Shown here one piece after another: positions 6,658 through 7,035 of a stretch of 7,035 nucleotides of DNA. The stretch's first letter is position 1. The number at the start of each line of letters is the position of its first letter. The notes beneath the pieces are model-generated. The model did no database searches and was not told the DNA's origin. It saw only the letters and a program-made list of their open reading frames with translations. Origin of the DNA: Candidatus Omnitrophota bacterium (lineage in GTDB: Bacteria > Omnitrophota > Gorgyraeia > S143-82); assembly GCA_027065215.1 (NCBI GenBank), contig JAMOOT010000294.1, positions 1-7,035 of the forward strand, read 5' to 3'. A program made the position numbers and the translations under genes.

Positions 6658-7035
6658 AATACTGCTCCACAAAAGACACTACAAACTCCACTTCTTCACG
6701 CTCAATAAAAGAAAACAACGGTAAATGAACCACGGTATCATAATACCGCTTGGCATTTGGACATGGGTAAGGTGTATACTTCTTAAAGACTTCCATTTCA
6801 GACAAAGGACGATAGGGATGCAAGGGCCTTACTCCACGCCCCTCTAAGAAATCAATGAGAGAAGAAGAGGAATCTACAATTATTGGAAAATTTTGCATTA
6901 TCACCACTTCATTTGCTCTTGCTTGTAGATATTTTACTCCTATATCTTCCAATGCCTTCTGATACCATTGCGCTGCCAGTATGCGGGACCTTAGTATTCC
7001 ATCAATATATCTAAACTTCATCTGCACACAAATCA
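6635..7035 (-). CDS. DegT/DnrJ/EryC1/StrS-type PLP aminotransferase, C-terminal part
   Basis: This is the last 130 or so residues of a fold-type I PLP aminotransferase of the DegT/StrS family, which moves an amino group onto keto-sugars (usually nucleotide-linked) or cyclitols. The frame is open through the right edge (codons ATT TGT GTG CAG ATG are in frame), so about two thirds of the protein, including the catalytic Lys, lies outside the window; family members are 360-400 aa. Evidence is the family's C-terminal pattern: a helix with RSRILAAQWYQKALEDIG, the strand block VVIMQNFPIIVDS, LIDFLEGRGVRPLHPYRPL (equivalent to the usual hxYxPL), CPNAKRYYDTVVHLPLF and a final helix IEREEVEFVVSFVEQY. 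A GTG at 7027 could in principle start a short stand-alone fragment, but the open frame beyond it favours an intact gene. It is the first gene seen of the radical SAM block, and its end overlaps the next gene by 23 bp. Confidence 0.82.
   Translation of the reverse strand, partial: ICVQMKFRYIDGILRSRILAAQWYQKALEDIGVKYLQARANEVVIMQNFPIIVDSSSSLIDFLEGRGVRPLHPYRPLSEMEVFKKYTPYPCPNAKRYYDTVVHLPLFSFIEREEVEFVVSFVEQYCGEKGLL

Noticed and set aside
6658..6672. TTG at 6672 as start of the unassigned protein
   Set aside because: The GGAG site at 6665-6668 falls inside this extension and is better spaced for GTG 6657.
1..7035. CRISPR array, insertion sequence, tRNA or rRNA gene
   Set aside because: No regularly spaced repeats, transposase motifs, terminal inverted repeats or cloverleaf-like sequences were seen, and nearly all bases are in supported coding regions.

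Overview
This looks like chromosomal DNA from an AT-rich (roughly 40% GC by eye), probably anaerobic Gram-negative-type bacterium. Three lines point that way: a D-glycero-beta-D-manno-heptose-7-phosphate kinase (hldE/rfaE domain I) at the left edge implies heptose-containing lipopolysaccharide; the three radical SAM iron-sulfur enzymes favour an anaerobic lifestyle; and GTG starts with tight gene overlaps suggest a compact genome. The phylum cannot be fixed from the sequence alone.

All recognisable genes lie on the minus strand, so transcription runs from high to low coordinates. Region A (7035 to 2150) is a six-gene block with every junction overlapping. In transcription order it holds the C-terminal part of a DegT/DnrJ/EryC1/StrS-type PLP aminotransferase (6635-7035, cut by the window edge), an unrecognised protein with a faint acyltransferase look (5782-6657), a radical SAM enzyme with a twitch/SPASM-like Cys tail (4859-5788), an APH/choline-kinase-fold small-molecule kinase (4063-4908), and two further radical SAM proteins that are distant paralogues of each other (3063-4076 and 2150-3070). 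The overlaps (about 7 to 50 bp) imply one transcript with coupled translation. Its promoter is not in the window.

Region B (1973-2149) is the only real intergenic gap. It has no convincing gene or terminator but carries a plausible extended -10 promoter for the next unit.

Region C (1972 to 1) holds glyA (serine hydroxymethyltransferase) and, overlapping it by 17 bp, hldE, which runs off the left edge. These are housekeeping genes of one-carbon metabolism and LPS heptose synthesis.

The interesting part is region A. A sugar-type aminotransferase, three radical SAM enzymes with different C-terminal cysteine patterns, a small-molecule kinase and an unassigned protein together resemble a pathway for an unusual amino sugar, aminocyclitol or other small molecule. 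Known analogies are the radical SAM/DegT pairs BtrN/BtrS and DesII/DesI. The product cannot be read from the sequence, and no RiPP precursor peptide is visible in the window.
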